NCBI GenBank assembly: GCA_947575605.1
Contig: CANPNZ010000006.1
Span: forward strand, 26,475-90,474
Source: an uncultured Clostridium sp.
GTDB taxonomy: Bacteria > Bacillota > Clostridia > TANB77 > CAG-508
Reading direction: 5' to 3'
DNA length: 64,000 nt
Below the pieces are notes generated by a model, which was not told where the DNA came from, searched no databases, and saw nothing but the letters and a program-made list of their open reading frames with translations. The stretch's first letter is position 1, and each line of letters starts with the position of its first letter. The position numbers and the translations under genes are program-made. Shown here piece after piece: positions 9,618 through 19,399 of this stretch.

Positions 9618-10439
9618 TTATTTTAAATTATTTATATTAAATCTTTCTGAATAAATTTTTAATATATCTTGGGCAAATGTTTCAAATGCTAGTGTGTTGT
9701 ATTCTATTGAAAAATCATTTGAAATCAACCTATCCTTTTTTAATTCTTCATTATTCTTATATAATTTTGGAACATCTTTATTAAAATCTACAATCAATAA
9801 AGTACATCTTTCATAACAATAATCCTCTCCATTAACGGATCTATTATTGATAGCATTAAAAAAACTAATATATTTCTCTATATTGGTTGCATTTCTTTTA
9901 AACCCAACCTTATTTGCTTTTACCAATTCATCATCATATTCATGTATAGGTATTAAGTAAACTTCTCCTAAGACTATATTGTTATATCTCATATGAAGAT
10001 TTTGTGCTTCTGCAAAAGTTCTTTCAAATAATGTATCCGAGTTTTTAGCCAAACTACTCATTTGACTTCTAACATTAATAACCAACGTGTTTTCTGAAAA
10101 ATCATATCCATATGGATCTTTCTTATTTTGAAATTGCAAAGGCCCCCAGTCAATTATAATAGGATGTTTTTCTATTCTTTCCGGTAATACACATATATCT
10201 TGATTTTTTTGTTTCAAAAAACCTGATAATTTAATTTCTGGTTTTGTTTTTTCAAATGCTGGATAAATATATTTTTCATTAACTCCTTGATCAATAAGTT
10301 CATATTTTACTGCTTGATGTATTAAATTTATAAGTGCAGATGACCTTATTGTCGATTTCTTACCTTCTACACCCTTCGTAATTATTGAATTTTCAATCAT
10401 ATTTTTAAATTTGAGTAATTGTTTATCTATATATCTCAT
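9618..10439 (-). CDS. putative type II restriction endonuclease
   Basis: A 273-residue soluble protein encoded 19 nt downstream of, and on the same strand as, an N6-adenine DNA methyltransferase. That adjacency is the main evidence that it is the cognate endonuclease. Visible features include VRSQMSSLAKNSDTLFERTF, a candidate catalytic segment with LGEVYLIPIHEYDDE, and a C-terminal alpha-helical end. A PD-(D/E)XK core cannot be assigned with certainty. An alternative is another methylase-linked protein. Confidence 0.5.
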   Translation of the reverse strand: MRYIDKQLLKFKNMIENSIITKGVEGKKSTIRSSALINLIHQAVKYELIDQGVNEKYIYPAFEKTKPEIKLSGFLKQKNQDICVLPERIEKHPIIIDWGPLQFQNKKDPYGYDFSENTLVINVRSQMSSLAKNSDTLFERTFAEAQNLHMRYNNIVLGEVYLIPIHEYDDELVKANKVGFKRNATNIEKYISFFNAINNRSVNGEDYCYERCTLLIVDFNKDVPKLYKNNEELKKDRLISNDFSIEYNTLAFETFAQDILKIYSERFNINNLK

Positions 10440-10458
10440 ACTTATCTTTCTCCCAATA

Positions 10459-12276
10459 TTATATATAAATATTATATTTTTTTATTAACATATCATCAAT
10501 ATCTGCTATATTGTTTCCCTTTAATATGGTTATCTCGTTTTCATCAAATTCAGGTATAGAAAATTTTTCAATATACTTTTTCTGATAGCAATAATAGCCT
10601 CCCTCAATCGGATAACTCGTATTACTTACATAATATTGCATGATTTTTGAATTTAATATTTTTTCCAAAATATCAAGTGATATAGTATTATTTTCAAAAA
10701 CCGCATAGCCATTGCAAAATAACGCATCTTCATTATCAATATATTTAAATTTAGGTTTACTTGCAAAAGTTGGAAAAACCATCTTTTTTCCATATTTATT
10801 TAGGCCCTGCGTACGACCATATGCATACCATCCATAAGGATTTCCTTTTCCTTTATCTCTTTTGTTCAAAGTTTCTTTCATTTCACAAAGATATTTATAT
10901 GTTTCCTCATACTTTTCTTTCAAAACATCTTCTGCAATAAGTTTATATACACCATTCATTTTTTCATAAGGAAATATAATATATTGTAAAGCATCATCAG
11001 AATTATCACACTTTTTTAACTCTGGTATTTTATATATTGGTTTTACTAATTCGTTGTCTATATCAAACCTTTTATCATTAACATTTTTAAAATATCCTTT
11101 TTCATCTTTATCTACTATGTAGACTTTATCTTTTAATGTTGCTATTCCTGTTCTTATAAAATCTTTTAATGGTGTTTTTTGATTTTCAATACTATATATA
11201 TTTTTTAATGTTTTTCTATCAACTAATTTCCACCCCATAGAATCTAATTCTGAATAATTCTTTTCATTAAATTTAATTTGTGTTAACTTCTTTTCAATAT
11301 CTTCATCATCACATTTCTTTAATATTGTATATGTAAAAGATTCATTTTGTATTTTATCTAGTTTTAATATACAATTGTAAGTTCTAACAGGTCTAAATAG
11401 CATATTATTAGAAAAATCAATGATTTTGTTTATCCATTTATTATTCTGTAATAATTTTCTTAAATTTACTGCAGATTTTATAGTTAAAAAATTATTGGGA
11501 ATAATAAATTCTAGTGAACCTGATTCATCTATATAATTCATACCATTTTCTATAAAAGCATAAAATATATTAAACATTCCACCTTTTGTTGTTTCAAAAG
11601 TTTCTTTTAAAAACTTATTGGTATCTTTTTTCATATCATGAGCATTTACATATGGTGGATTTCCAATAATATAATCAAATTTTTCAATCTTAAATAACTC
11701 ATTCCAATTTTCTTTCAAACTATCTGCACATTTTAGATTACATTTTAATTTTTTATAATATTCGTTATTTATTATGCAATATAATTCCATAACAAAATTA
11801 CATCTTCTTATATTATCTTCTACAATGTCAATTCCATATATATTGTTTTCAATTATCTTTCTAACTTCAACATTAAACTTATTATGTAAGTATTCTATGG
11901 CTGAAATTAAAAAGATTCCACAACCACATCCAGGATCAATTATTTTAATTTTTTTATTCCAAGATTTTATATTATTCAATGAATCTTCTACAATATAATC
12001 AGATATATATTTAGGAGTAAAAACAATTCCATTTTCATTTTTAGCATCTTTATCCAATAAATATTCATAAAATTCAATTAGTAATTCAATATCAAGTGGA
12101 AAATCGTTATCTAAAAATACATTAATAATTTCGCTATTTTTACAAGATTCAATAGTTAATTGATTTTTTTTTAACTTTATATATTCTATTAATGATTCTT
12201 CAATATCCTCATTACTCTTATTTTTCAATTTATCGCATATATTTTTAAAATATATGATTCTATCAGCTCTATTCAC
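10459..12276 (-). CDS. N6-adenine DNA methyltransferase, Eco57I/TaqI-like
   Basis: A 605-residue modification enzyme. The SAM-binding motif I is IIDPGCGCGIFLIS (near 109-122) and the catalytic motif IV is NPPY (near 206). A C-terminal half (about 350-600) resembles a TaqI-type specificity domain, with YGRTQGLNKYGKK. It transfers methyl to adenine N6 in a DNA recognition site, protecting host DNA from the adjacent putative endonuclease. Size and single-chain plan fit type II or IIG-like enzymes, but no endonuclease domain is evident within it. It lies just outside the tRNA-Leu element. Confidence 0.85.
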   Translation of the reverse strand: MNRADRIIYFKNICDKLKNKSNEDIEESLIEYIKLKKNQLTIESCKNSEIINVFLDNDFPLDIELLIEFYEYLLDKDAKNENGIVFTPKYISDYIVEDSLNNIKSWNKKIKIIDPGCGCGIFLISAIEYLHNKFNVEVRKIIENNIYGIDIVEDNIRRCNFVMELYCIINNEYYKKLKCNLKCADSLKENWNELFKIEKFDYIIGNPPYVNAHDMKKDTNKFLKETFETTKGGMFNIFYAFIENGMNYIDESGSLEFIIPNNFLTIKSAVNLRKLLQNNKWINKIIDFSNNMLFRPVRTYNCILKLDKIQNESFTYTILKKCDDEDIEKKLTQIKFNEKNYSELDSMGWKLVDRKTLKNIYSIENQKTPLKDFIRTGIATLKDKVYIVDKDEKGYFKNVNDKRFDIDNELVKPIYKIPELKKCDNSDDALQYIIFPYEKMNGVYKLIAEDVLKEKYEETYKYLCEMKETLNKRDKGKGNPYGWYAYGRTQGLNKYGKKMVFPTFASKPKFKYIDNEDALFCNGYAVFENNTISLDILEKILNSKIMQYYVSNTSYPIEGGYYCYQKKYIEKFSIPEFDENEITILKGNNIADIDDMLIKKYNIYI

Positions 12277-12480
12277 AAAGACTCTCCTTAAACTTTGAAT
12301 TTTATATTTTCCATTTACAAAAGTATTTAAGCATTTTAAGAATATATTAAATTATATAAACTTATATTCTTTCTTTGGAAACATTAAATATATTTATATC
12401 ATAAATCCATTTTTATTACAACAAATTTTCTTGATATCATATCCTTTTAAAAACAAAAAAGAATAGCTTAATTGCTACTC

Positions 12481-12493
12481 TTTGGTGCAGATG
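12481..12493. other. attachment site, left end of the tRNA-Leu element
   Basis: A 13-bp copy of the tRNA-Leu 3' end (TTTGGTGCAGATG), repeated at 23102-23114 inside the tRNA-Leu gene. It lies 112 bp from the integrase stop codon. Confidence 0.8.
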
Positions 12494-12555
12494 AGCAAAT
12501 TTTATTTGCCATCTTTTCTACTTATATCAAGTGTTTTCAAATTTCCTATTTCTGT

Positions 12556-12570
12556 CCCGACATTGTCGGG
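12556..12570. promoter_or_regulatory. candidate integrase arm site (left)
   Basis: A palindrome containing CCCGACA in both orientations, 63 bp inside attL. The octamer CCCGACAT recurs twice at 22955-22975 near the other end, as expected for arm-type recombinase sites. It could also act as a transcription stop for int. Confidence 0.45.
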
Positions 12571-12604
12571 AATATATTTTTCTATCAAATTATTTATTAT
12601 TATC

Positions 12605-14056
12605 TTATTCCTTTATCGTATTATTTTCAAATATCTTTTCATATTTTTCATTCATCTTTTGCATATACTCTGTGTATTTATACATTTGATTTTTCTGATG
12701 GTAATCAAATATATCTCCATAAATATTTATTGTAGTTTGAATATTAGCATGTCCTAAAACCTTTTGTAATGTTGCTAAATCCATACCTGACTCTATACAT
12801 CTAGTTGCAAATGTATGTCTTAACATGTGAACATTTACATCACTTGTTTTTTGATTTACATAGTGAACTCCTTTTGTTTTAGAATTTTTCCTGTGTTTAG
12901 TCATAATAACTTTTATTCCAGCATTTTTACAGATTCGTTTAAATGCACTATTAACTTGGCTATTTTCATATATCTTTCCATCTTTTCGAAGAAATAGCAT
13001 ATTCTTTTTATTTGGTGTCATTTCATTAATTGCTCTTACTGCAATTTCTTTTGAATTTTTATCTAAATGCAAATTTCTCTTTCCGTTTTTCGTTTTAGTT
13101 ACATTTCCAACAATTCTTTTTCCACTTTTATTTTTAGTAATTGTTTTATTAACACTAATTGTTCCATAATCTTCATCAAAATTGAAATCATTAGTAGTTA
13201 ATGCTAATACCTCTCCAATTCTCATACCAGTATATAATGCTAGTAATAGCATATTGTTATATTGTGTATAATGAGATTTCATATATTGAATTAATATATA
13301 TTCTTCTTTTATTGTAAATGCTACAACATCTTTATCTTCTTTATGGCTCTTAGGCTTTTCTATTGGATCAATGCTAAAATCTAAAGCAATTTCTTTATCA
13401 ATAAGGTGTTTTTTATAAGCTAAATCAAAGGCATTTTTTATTATGCTATATTCCTTTGATATAGTGGAATTAGATTTATGTCGTTCTGCTTGTAAAAATC
13501 TTTCAATCTCATTTCTCGTCACATTTTGAATAGGCTTAAACATAAAGTTATATGCACTACAAGCTTTTATTGTTTGCATATTCCTATTGTAACCAGAGCC
13601 ATGAGTTGCTGAAAGTTTATATTTGTTTTCTTCAATTTCTTTAGCTAGTTCAATAATTGAAACTTCATTTGGAGTGTAAATTGTTTCTTTTATGCCTTCT
13701 TCTTTATTCTTTATATATTGCTTTTTTAACTTTTCTAAAACAACTTCTTCAGTTTTTCCAGAAAATGATTGTCTAATAGCTTTTCCTGTATTTGCATTTA
13801 TTCCAAGTTTTAATAATCTTCCTTCATATTCATCATAGAAATTAAATTTGTCACACAAAGAATTATCACTGCAATTCTTGCATTTATTACATCTTTCCAT
13901 AGTTTCTTTATTTCTACGATTTAAACATAAATTCTTATGATTGCAATTTTCACATATAGGACAAATGCTTTTCTTTGGATTCTTTATAAACTTTTTTCTT
14001 TTTCTAATTGTAATAACATAGTCGATACCTTCGACAAAGTCTTTCTTCTTGCTCAT
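12605..14056 (-). CDS. int: tyrosine recombinase (integrase) with Cys-rich N-terminus
   Basis: 483 residues from the ATG at 14056, chosen for the AAGGGAGT site 5 nt upstream. The catalytic domain has the Arg in [21 protein letters not shown] as the His-x-x-Arg box, LGHANIQTT and the nucleophile Tyr in INIYGD. Upstream is a SAM-like core-binding domain. The first 70 residues hold eight cysteines in two CxxC-type clusters (CPICENC, CNKCKNC), probably binding zinc. It should integrate and excise the element at tRNA-Leu. Confidence 0.92.
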   Translation of the reverse strand: MSKKKDFVEGIDYVITIRKRKKFIKNPKKSICPICENCNHKNLCLNRRNKETMERCNKCKNCSDNSLCDKFNFYDEYEGRLLKLGINANTGKAIRQSFSGKTEEVVLEKLKKQYIKNKEEGIKETIYTPNEVSIIELAKEIEENKYKLSATHGSGYNRNMQTIKACSAYNFMFKPIQNVTRNEIERFLQAERHKSNSTISKEYSIIKNAFDLAYKKHLIDKEIALDFSIDPIEKPKSHKEDKDVVAFTIKEEYILIQYMKSHYTQYNNMLLLALYTGMRIGEVLALTTNDFNFDEDYGTISVNKTITKNKSGKRIVGNVTKTKNGKRNLHLDKNSKEIAVRAINEMTPNKKNMLFLRKDGKIYENSQVNSAFKRICKNAGIKVIMTKHRKNSKTKGVHYVNQKTSDVNVHMLRHTFATRCIESGMDLATLQKVLGHANIQTTINIYGDIFDYHQKNQMYKYTEYMQKMNEKYEKIFENNTIKE

Positions 14057-14204
14057 TTTTACTCCCTTCATAAAAATTTTAAAGGGAATGTCTTGCAAGT
14101 AAATACTTACTTGTGCTATAATTAATTTGCCAATAAACATAGGGAGACATTCCCATGTGATTTGTAGGGATTTAGAAGTGCGATTTCTAAATCTCTTTTG
14201 CTTT

Positions 14205-14408
14205 CTAACAAATAATATGTCTAGAACTCATATAATTGGCTAAAGCATTTGCTTCAATTCCAAAACCTCTGCCATATTTCTGTGCTGGAAAATCAGCTCT
14301 ATGAAATAGCTCTAAACATTTTACTCTACCAATATGAAACATTTTGCAGATATCTGCAGTAGTATAAATAACTGGCATAGGTTTTTCTTTAGATTTAACT
14401 TCTAACAT
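14205..14408 (-). CDS. xis: excisionase-like helix-turn-helix protein
   Basis: 67 residues from the third in-frame ATG, which has GGAGG 7 nt upstream. It has a winged-helix MerR-like fold: [21 protein letters not shown], with a basic wing [16 protein letters not shown]. It lies directly upstream of int on the same strand, the usual place for a directionality factor. Confidence 0.75.
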   Translation of the reverse strand: MLEVKSKEKPMPVIYTTADICKMFHIGRVKCLELFHRADFPAQKYGRGFGIEANALANYMSSRHIIC

Positions 14409-14490
14409 TAGCATTCCTCCTCTCATTGTTGTTAAATTTCTCTATTTCTATTGCATAATTCTTTGTTTTGTAGTATTATTAAAATAGGTA

Positions 14491-14581
14491 GTGAGAAATT
14501 TTACTTTTTATTTGCATTGTTATTATACTAAAGGTATTATAAGATGTCAATACAATTTATTAAATTTCTAAAATTTCTCAC
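14491..14581. promoter_or_regulatory. inverted-repeat control region between xis and the DUF6076-like gene
   Basis: Perfect 12-bp arms, GTGAGAAATTTT (14491-14502) and its complement (14570-14581), flank an AT-rich segment between divergent genes. This suggests an operator pair controlling the int/xis and cargo promoters. Confidence 0.4.
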
Positions 14582-14609
14582 AAGATATTTATGAAAGGAA
14601 AAAATACTA

Positions 14610-15734
14610 ATGAATAATAAAGCTGATTTATCTAACGAAAAAGGCTTTTACATATGGTTTGATAAAAATAATAAAAAAGAGTATTATACTACCACTTTAA
14701 CATTATATAACTCAAAAATTGGTACTAGTAAAAACTCTAAATATTCTTACATATACTATACTGATAGCTTCTTACCTAAAGTTTCTCCTAAAAGAAATCG
14801 AGCTGAATATATAAAAAACGCTTTAAAACCAAAACCACTAGATTTATATAATCCTTATGAAGAACGATATGGTACGCTTTTAATAAATTTCCTAAATGCT
14901 AGATTAGATGATTGGAGACATGCATATAAAGATTTTATATATGCTTATGGACTAGGAATTATAGAAAAATATTCTAGTAAAAAAATGAGATTATCATATA
15001 CAGATATAAATTCATTTATAGCAAATGCAAAGGGAATTTTTGAAAGTGCTCAAGTAAAGTTATATGCACTTCAATTAGAGTTAAAAGAATGTGTAGATTA
15101 CATATATAATTTAAATGGAAATGAAGAAGATAAAGAATATGAACCATATACAAAATTTCAAGCATATTCGTTAAAACATAATTTAATAAATAAACATACA
15201 CAAAATACAGAAGTATTATTAAATTCCTTGAGTATTTTTAAGAATGATTTTGTTTCTGCTAAACTAAGCGACATTACACAAGGTATAAATGGAATAAACA
15301 TGCAAAATGGTATTAAATATTCAAGTAGATATTTGGATAATATTTGTTTTATAGTTTTAAGTGAATTAGTAAATAATAATATAACAATTAAAACTTGTAA
15401 ACATTGTGGCAGATACTTTATTCCTGTAAACAGACAAGCTGAAGTTTATTGTGATTTAACACCTCGTTCTGGAAATGGAAAAAAATGTAGAGAACTAGGA
15501 GCTCGTACTACATATGCTAAGAATGTTAAAGAAGTTGAAGGTCTTTTAATTTACAGAAGAACATATCAAAAAAGATTAATGGAATTAAGTAGGAATCCAA
15601 AGACTTCTGAAAAAGATAAGAAAAAATTTAACACATGGAAAAAAGCTGCACAAGAAAAGATTAGAGAATTTAAAAAAGAAGAAATTACAGAAGAACAACT
15701 AAAAACTTGGATGGAAGAAAATAAAGATTCATAA
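14610..15734 (+). CDS. DUF6076-like protein with zinc-finger C-terminus
   Basis: A 374-residue protein of unknown function. The N-terminal 230 residues are helical and charged. A conserved block CKHCGRYFIPVN with further Cys (YCDL, KKCREL) looks like a zinc knuckle and is followed by a basic helical tail. A clear relative sits beside the integrase of the second element (52705-53992), so this is a recurrent passenger of integrase modules. This copy is intact, and its equivalent position reads NGKKC with no frame break. The DUF name is from memory. Confidence 0.6.
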   Translation: MNNKADLSNEKGFYIWFDKNNKKEYYTTTLTLYNSKIGTSKNSKYSYIYYTDSFLPKVSPKRNRAEYIKNALKPKPLDLYNPYEERYGTLLINFLNARLDDWRHAYKDFIYAYGLGIIEKYSSKKMRLSYTDINSFIANAKGIFESAQVKLYALQLELKECVDYIYNLNGNEEDKEYEPYTKFQAYSLKHNLINKHTQNTEVLLNSLSIFKNDFVSAKLSDITQGINGINMQNGIKYSSRYLDNICFIVLSELVNNNITIKTCKHCGRYFIPVNRQAEVYCDLTPRSGNGKKCRELGARTTYAKNVKEVEGLLIYRRTYQKRLMELSRNPKTSEKDKKKFNTWKKAAQEKIREFKKEEITEEQLKTWMEENKDS

Positions 15735-15770
15735 AATACATATATTTAACTTTAGAAAAGAGGTGCATTT

Positions 15771-16169
15771 ATGTCTTGTACATATTATTTAAAAGATAGA
15801 AAAATCACTAAAGAACATATTGAAAAGCTAGAAGAACTAGAAAAAGATTTTAATACTAAATTAGAAAATTTATATAATGATTTAAACAAAGAAATAGTTT
15901 CTATTTTACCAATACAAAACAACGATGTTTTAGAAGAATGTAGACAATATGAGCCCGAATATAGAAATGAAACTAGATTTTATTTAGATTCAATAAATAA
16001 ATTGGATTTTGGAGTATATTCTTCTGGCACATTCCGTTTTCGAAAATTTAGCAACTTAAACGATTTTATAAACTTCTATAATGAAAATAGCAATAAATAC
16101 ATTATCGTTGATGAATACAATCGTGAATTTACATTAGATGAATTTTTAGAAGATGTAAATTTGAAATAG
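15771..16169 (+). CDS. hypothetical protein
   Basis: 132 residues starting at an ATG with GAGGTG upstream, 36 nt after the DUF6076-like gene and probably cotranscribed. The N-terminal half is coiled-coil (KEHIEKLEELEKDF), the C-terminal half mixed. No family was recognised. Confidence 0.55.
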   Translation: MSCTYYLKDRKITKEHIEKLEELEKDFNTKLENLYNDLNKEIVSILPIQNNDVLEECRQYEPEYRNETRFYLDSINKLDFGVYSSGTFRFRKFSNLNDFINFYNENSNKYIIVDEYNREFTLDEFLEDVNLK

Positions 16170-16182
16170 ATATTTTTAAAAA

Positions 16183-16219
16183 GCAAATAACCTTTAGACT
16201 TAGTCTAAAGGTTATTTGT
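16183..16219. repeat. 15-bp perfect inverted repeat
   Basis: Arms of at least 15 bp around a TTA loop follow the 15771 gene. There is no T-run on the plus strand, so it is a weak terminator, an mRNA-stabilising hairpin or a binding site. Confidence 0.5.
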
Positions 16220-16351
16220 AAATCAACTTGACCGTCTTTCAGGTCTAAATGTCTTCTTAAATTGAGTGTATTTCAACTCGTAACAGAATTGCTTCTGTTA
16301 ATATTATTATACTCAAATTCTTTAAAAAAATCAATAAAATATGTAAAAAAA

Positions 16352-16411
16352 TTTGTATTCTCTTTAAATTTTTTTGTATTTTCTTTAAAAAAATTTGTAT
16401 TTCCTTTAATT
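16352..16411. repeat. three direct repeats with 21-bp period
   Basis: TTTGTATT-y-TCTTTAAA-like units start at 16352, 16373 and 16394, two helical turns apart. They lie upstream of the PemK/MazF-like gene and may be operator or iteron sites. Confidence 0.45.
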
Positions 16412-16512
16412 TTTCTTAACATCAAAAGTAAAAAATATTTATATTTATGTAGAAATTTTGCTTATTTTGTGCTATTATATATTTTGAATTTTACATTGAG
16501 GAGGCACAAACT

Positions 16513-17019
16513 TTGAACATAAGTGATGAATTAAATAAATTAAATAATAATCAACGACAAGAATTAGAAAAATGGTTTGTTGAACAAATATATAAACTAA
16601 ATAAAGTTAATAAAAATGAACAACTTAATTATGTACCATATGTAACAAGAAAACAAGTCGTATGGGTAGATTTTGGAGTTAATATTGGTCAAGAATTAAA
16701 TCACTCACATCCTGCTATTGTATTATATTCAAGACCAAATGTTGGTACTGTATTGGTTGCTCCATTAACAAGTAAGCCAAACGAATCTGACGTTATTATT
16801 GATATTGGAGAAATAGAAAATTTTGAAGGATTTTCATATTGCAAAATAGATCAATTAAGAGCAGTTAGCAAACTTAGAATACAAACTAAAAAGCATGATG
16901 GTAAATATTATAATAACCTAAACTTAAAAACTGGTGTATATTCTAATCCTGAAGTAAGTACTGAACAAATAAGCTTAATAGATCAAGCTATTCAAGAATT
17001 AAAATATAAATCTAAATAA
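16513..17019 (+). CDS. PemK/MazF-family protein with N-terminal extension
   Basis: 168 residues from a TTG start with GAGGAGG 8 nt upstream. After a 45-residue helical extension comes a MazF-like fold: VVWVDFGVNIGQELNHSHPA, PAIVLYSRPNVGT, VLVAPLTSK, and FSYCKIDQLRAVSK. Such toxins cleave mRNA at short motifs. No separate antitoxin precedes it, so the N-terminal extension may be inhibitory, or it may be a MazF-fold protein recruited to another role. Confidence 0.7.
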   Translation: MNISDELNKLNNNQRQELEKWFVEQIYKLNKVNKNEQLNYVPYVTRKQVVWVDFGVNIGQELNHSHPAIVLYSRPNVGTVLVAPLTSKPNESDVIIDIGEIENFEGFSYCKIDQLRAVSKLRIQTKKHDGKYYNNLNLKTGVYSNPEVSTEQISLIDQAIQELKYKSK

Positions 17020-17069
17020 AAATACTTATTGTATCAACTAAAGTGCTTCATATTTTCAGCTCACAAGCC

Positions 17070-17098
17070 TTGCAAAATTATGTAAATTATGGTATTAT
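17070..17098 (+). promoter_or_regulatory. promoter for the 17183 gene
   Basis: TTGCAA at 17070-17075 and TATTAT at 17093-17098 with a 17-bp spacer, 85 nt before the start codon. Confidence 0.55.
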
Positions 17099-17182
17099 AT
17101 AGATACAGTCTTTTTGTTAATCCTCTTTTTCATCATATGGGTATGCAGGAAGATTAGTAAAAAATTTTAGGAGGAATCGACG

Positions 17183-18031
17183 ATGATTAGAAATTACAAT
17201 GGAAATGTAAATCGTTCAGCAATGAGGGATTTACGGAAGTTATGCGATGTAAATGCTGAGAATGAAAGAATTTTGTTTGAAGCATTCGACCAGAAAGGTG
17301 AGGTATCTGTTTACGAGAATCTTGATCCTTTTACAGGTTGTCCTGATGAAATGTCAGATGTTGTAACCATGAAAAGCGCAGCTGAAATCAAAGAATACCT
17401 TAAGAAAGATTTTATTAGAAGAGTAGAAGGGTATTTAAATCACAGAAAGCCCGCTGAGGACTATCTGCTGAGTGCTCTGATTGAGTTTGTCAAGGAAAAC
17501 GGCAGATTTCCTGAAAAAGATGGTATGAGGCAATTAGAAAAAAATGCAGAAGAAAAGAGAATTGCTGAATTACCTTCTGAGGCTATAACTGCTCCTAAAG
17601 AAATAACAGAGCAAGACATGGCAAGGGAAATTCTGGAGTTAGCAGAGGAAATCATGGAGTCTCGAAGGGAAAATAACCCCGATGACATTGTGGTTCGAGT
17701 TGAGCCTTATCCTGAATCTTATGGGATTGATACTGAAGAGTTTCAAGGGAATATCTTACATGAGAGATATTACGGCTCAAAGGATTTTCATGATTACAGA
17801 TGTGCAATAAGAATAAAAGGCTACCACGATGTTGAAACTATCACAATCGGCTATTGTTACAGTAGCAGTAATGAAGTATATGTTAATGCTGAAGACTTTT
17901 GTGATAAAGAGCTTGATGTTCCTGTAACAAGTTATCTCATAACTATTCATAAAAGTATGGTTGAGATGGCAAAAGCAGAAGGCATCGAGTTTACCAGTGA
18001 AATCGATTACGACAAATTTCAGGCATCATAA
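17183..18031 (+). CDS. cargo gene of unknown function, atypical composition
   Basis: 282 residues with AGGAGGAA before the ATG. Base composition is visibly more GC-rich than the surroundings, and codons such as CTG, ATC, GGC and CGG appear. A CGG is in frame at 17234-17236 in the context TTA-CGG-AAG, which is identical to one of the dnaE frameshift sites. Here the zero frame remains open and sensible. If CGG always shifted, the product would end within a few codons. The simplest reading is a recent arrival from a host that decodes CGG normally. No domain was recognised. It has its own promoter and terminator. Confidence 0.65.
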   Translation: MIRNYNGNVNRSAMRDLRKLCDVNAENERILFEAFDQKGEVSVYENLDPFTGCPDEMSDVVTMKSAAEIKEYLKKDFIRRVEGYLNHRKPAEDYLLSALIEFVKENGRFPEKDGMRQLEKNAEEKRIAELPSEAITAPKEITEQDMAREILELAEEIMESRRENNPDDIVVRVEPYPESYGIDTEEFQGNILHERYYGSKDFHDYRCAIRIKGYHDVETITIGYCYSSSNEVYVNAEDFCDKELDVPVTSYLITIHKSMVEMAKAEGIEFTSEIDYDKFQAS

Positions 18032-18060
18032 TGTTTTCACAAATAACAGTAATTTCGGCA

Positions 18061-18086
18061 AAAAGCAGTGTTCTTCACTGCTTTTT
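18061..18086 (+). terminator. intrinsic terminator
   Basis: A 10-bp stem (AAAAGCAGTG with its complement) and a 5-nt loop ending in a T-run, just after the cargo gene. Confidence 0.8.
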
Positions 18087-18114
18087 GTGTTGTCTAACAT
18101 GTTTTTAAACTATC

Positions 18115-19398
18115 TTATCTAACTCTATCTTTCTTCTTTTTTTCTTGTTCTTTTTCGGCTTGTTTTCGTTCTTCTTCTAGCTTTTGATGAAGTTGAAATT
18201 GCTTAATTCTTTCTAACCTTAATTCTATATTATTGCACTGTTTTACTTCTTCAGCAAGTGGTGTTATTTTTTTAGAAATTTCTACAATTTGATTTTCAAT
18301 AGTTTCTTTATCTTCATCTGTTTTGGCTCTTTTATGCTTTTTCCATAAACTTTCCCTTTCACTTTTTAGTGGATTAATTTTTTCATAAACTGACTTTTGA
18401 TAATCCAGCAGTTCTTGTTCTGTATTGATATTATTTTTACACACAAATCTAACTTGTTTAGAAAATTCATCCATTTTCTTAATTGCACTTATTAATTCTG
18501 GTGTCATTTTAGTTATATTAGGTTTTGAAACGATTTCTATATTGATACCGAGTAATTTCTCATAGTGAAAAATTAAATATGAAATAGAGCCTTTAAATTG
18601 CAAATGCTTTTGTTTTTCATTGTTATATCTTTCATAACTTCTGTTAGCTAATAAATATGGAGCTGGAGAATATGGATATTCGGGCTGTGTTTCTAATATT
18701 CTTTTATAAATATTTTCTTTTGAGTAATTATTTCCAAATTGCCTCTCAAGTCTAGTATTTCGTTTATATGGCTCTCTTCTTATAGACAATGTTTCATTTT
18801 TATCTGTAACAATATAATCTAAATCTTGTAGTATTTTAATAAATTCGTTATAATCTTTAGCATTTGCTATTGCATATTCAATAGAATCTTTCATTAGTTC
18901 TTTATACAAACTACTTGTAGCATATTTATTATATTTTTCTTCTTGCTTTAAAACATTCAATCCATATTCTTCACAAAGTTTATCTGAAGTTTTTCTCATT
19001 ATTGCATAGTCTTTCTTTGTATTACAAAACCTCTTACCATCTAAAAATGAAACAGAGTTTAAAACAAAATGGTTGTGTAGGTTATCTGTGTTTAGATGAG
19101 TAGAAACTACTACTTGAAATTTATCTCCCCATAGTTCTTCAGCAAGTTTAATTCCAATTTCATGTGCTTGTTCTGGTGTTACTTCTCCTTTTACAAAAGA
19201 TTGTACTCCATGAAAACATTGTATTCCTGTTGTCTTGAAAAATTGCTTTTTAATATTTCTCATTTCTTGTAGAGCAGTATCAGGCATACAATTTATGCCT
19301 GATACATATAATTTTTCTTCTGTCTTTTCTCCATTAATTGCATAATTTATTGTAAAATCTAATCTATCTTTTACTTTCCATATTTTTGTTATTGCCAT
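18115..19398 (-). CDS. MobP-type relaxase
   Basis: About 427 residues from the ATG at 19398 (MAITKIW, the usual start of the family; an ATG 9 nt earlier is possible). The relaxase core has a Tyr in INYAINGEKT for DNA nicking, and the metal-binding histidine box STHLNTDNLHNHFVLNS near 100-120. The C-terminal third is a charged coiled coil. It nicks oriT and pilots the strand during mobilization. It overlaps or nearly overlaps mobC. Confidence 0.9.
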   Translation of the reverse strand: MAITKIWKVKDRLDFTINYAINGEKTEEKLYVSGINCMPDTALQEMRNIKKQFFKTTGIQCFHGVQSFVKGEVTPEQAHEIGIKLAEELWGDKFQVVVSTHLNTDNLHNHFVLNSVSFLDGKRFCNTKKDYAIMRKTSDKLCEEYGLNVLKQEEKYNKYATSSLYKELMKDSIEYAIANAKDYNEFIKILQDLDYIVTDKNETLSIRREPYKRNTRLERQFGNNYSKENIYKRILETQPEYPYSPAPYLLANRSYERYNNEKQKHLQFKGSISYLIFHYEKLLGINIEIVSKPNITKMTPELISAIKKMDEFSKQVRFVCKNNINTEQELLDYQKSVYEKINPLKSERESLWKKHKRAKTDEDKETIENQIVEISKKITPLAEEVKQCNNIELRLERIKQFQLHQKLEEERKQAEKEQEKKKKDRVR

Positions 19399-19399
19399 C

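Noticed and set aside
16262..16516. An 84-residue reading frame upstream of the PemK/MazF-like gene
   Set aside because: Low-complexity Phe/Leu/Lys translation of the 21-bp repeats, no ribosome site, and overlap with a well-supported start.
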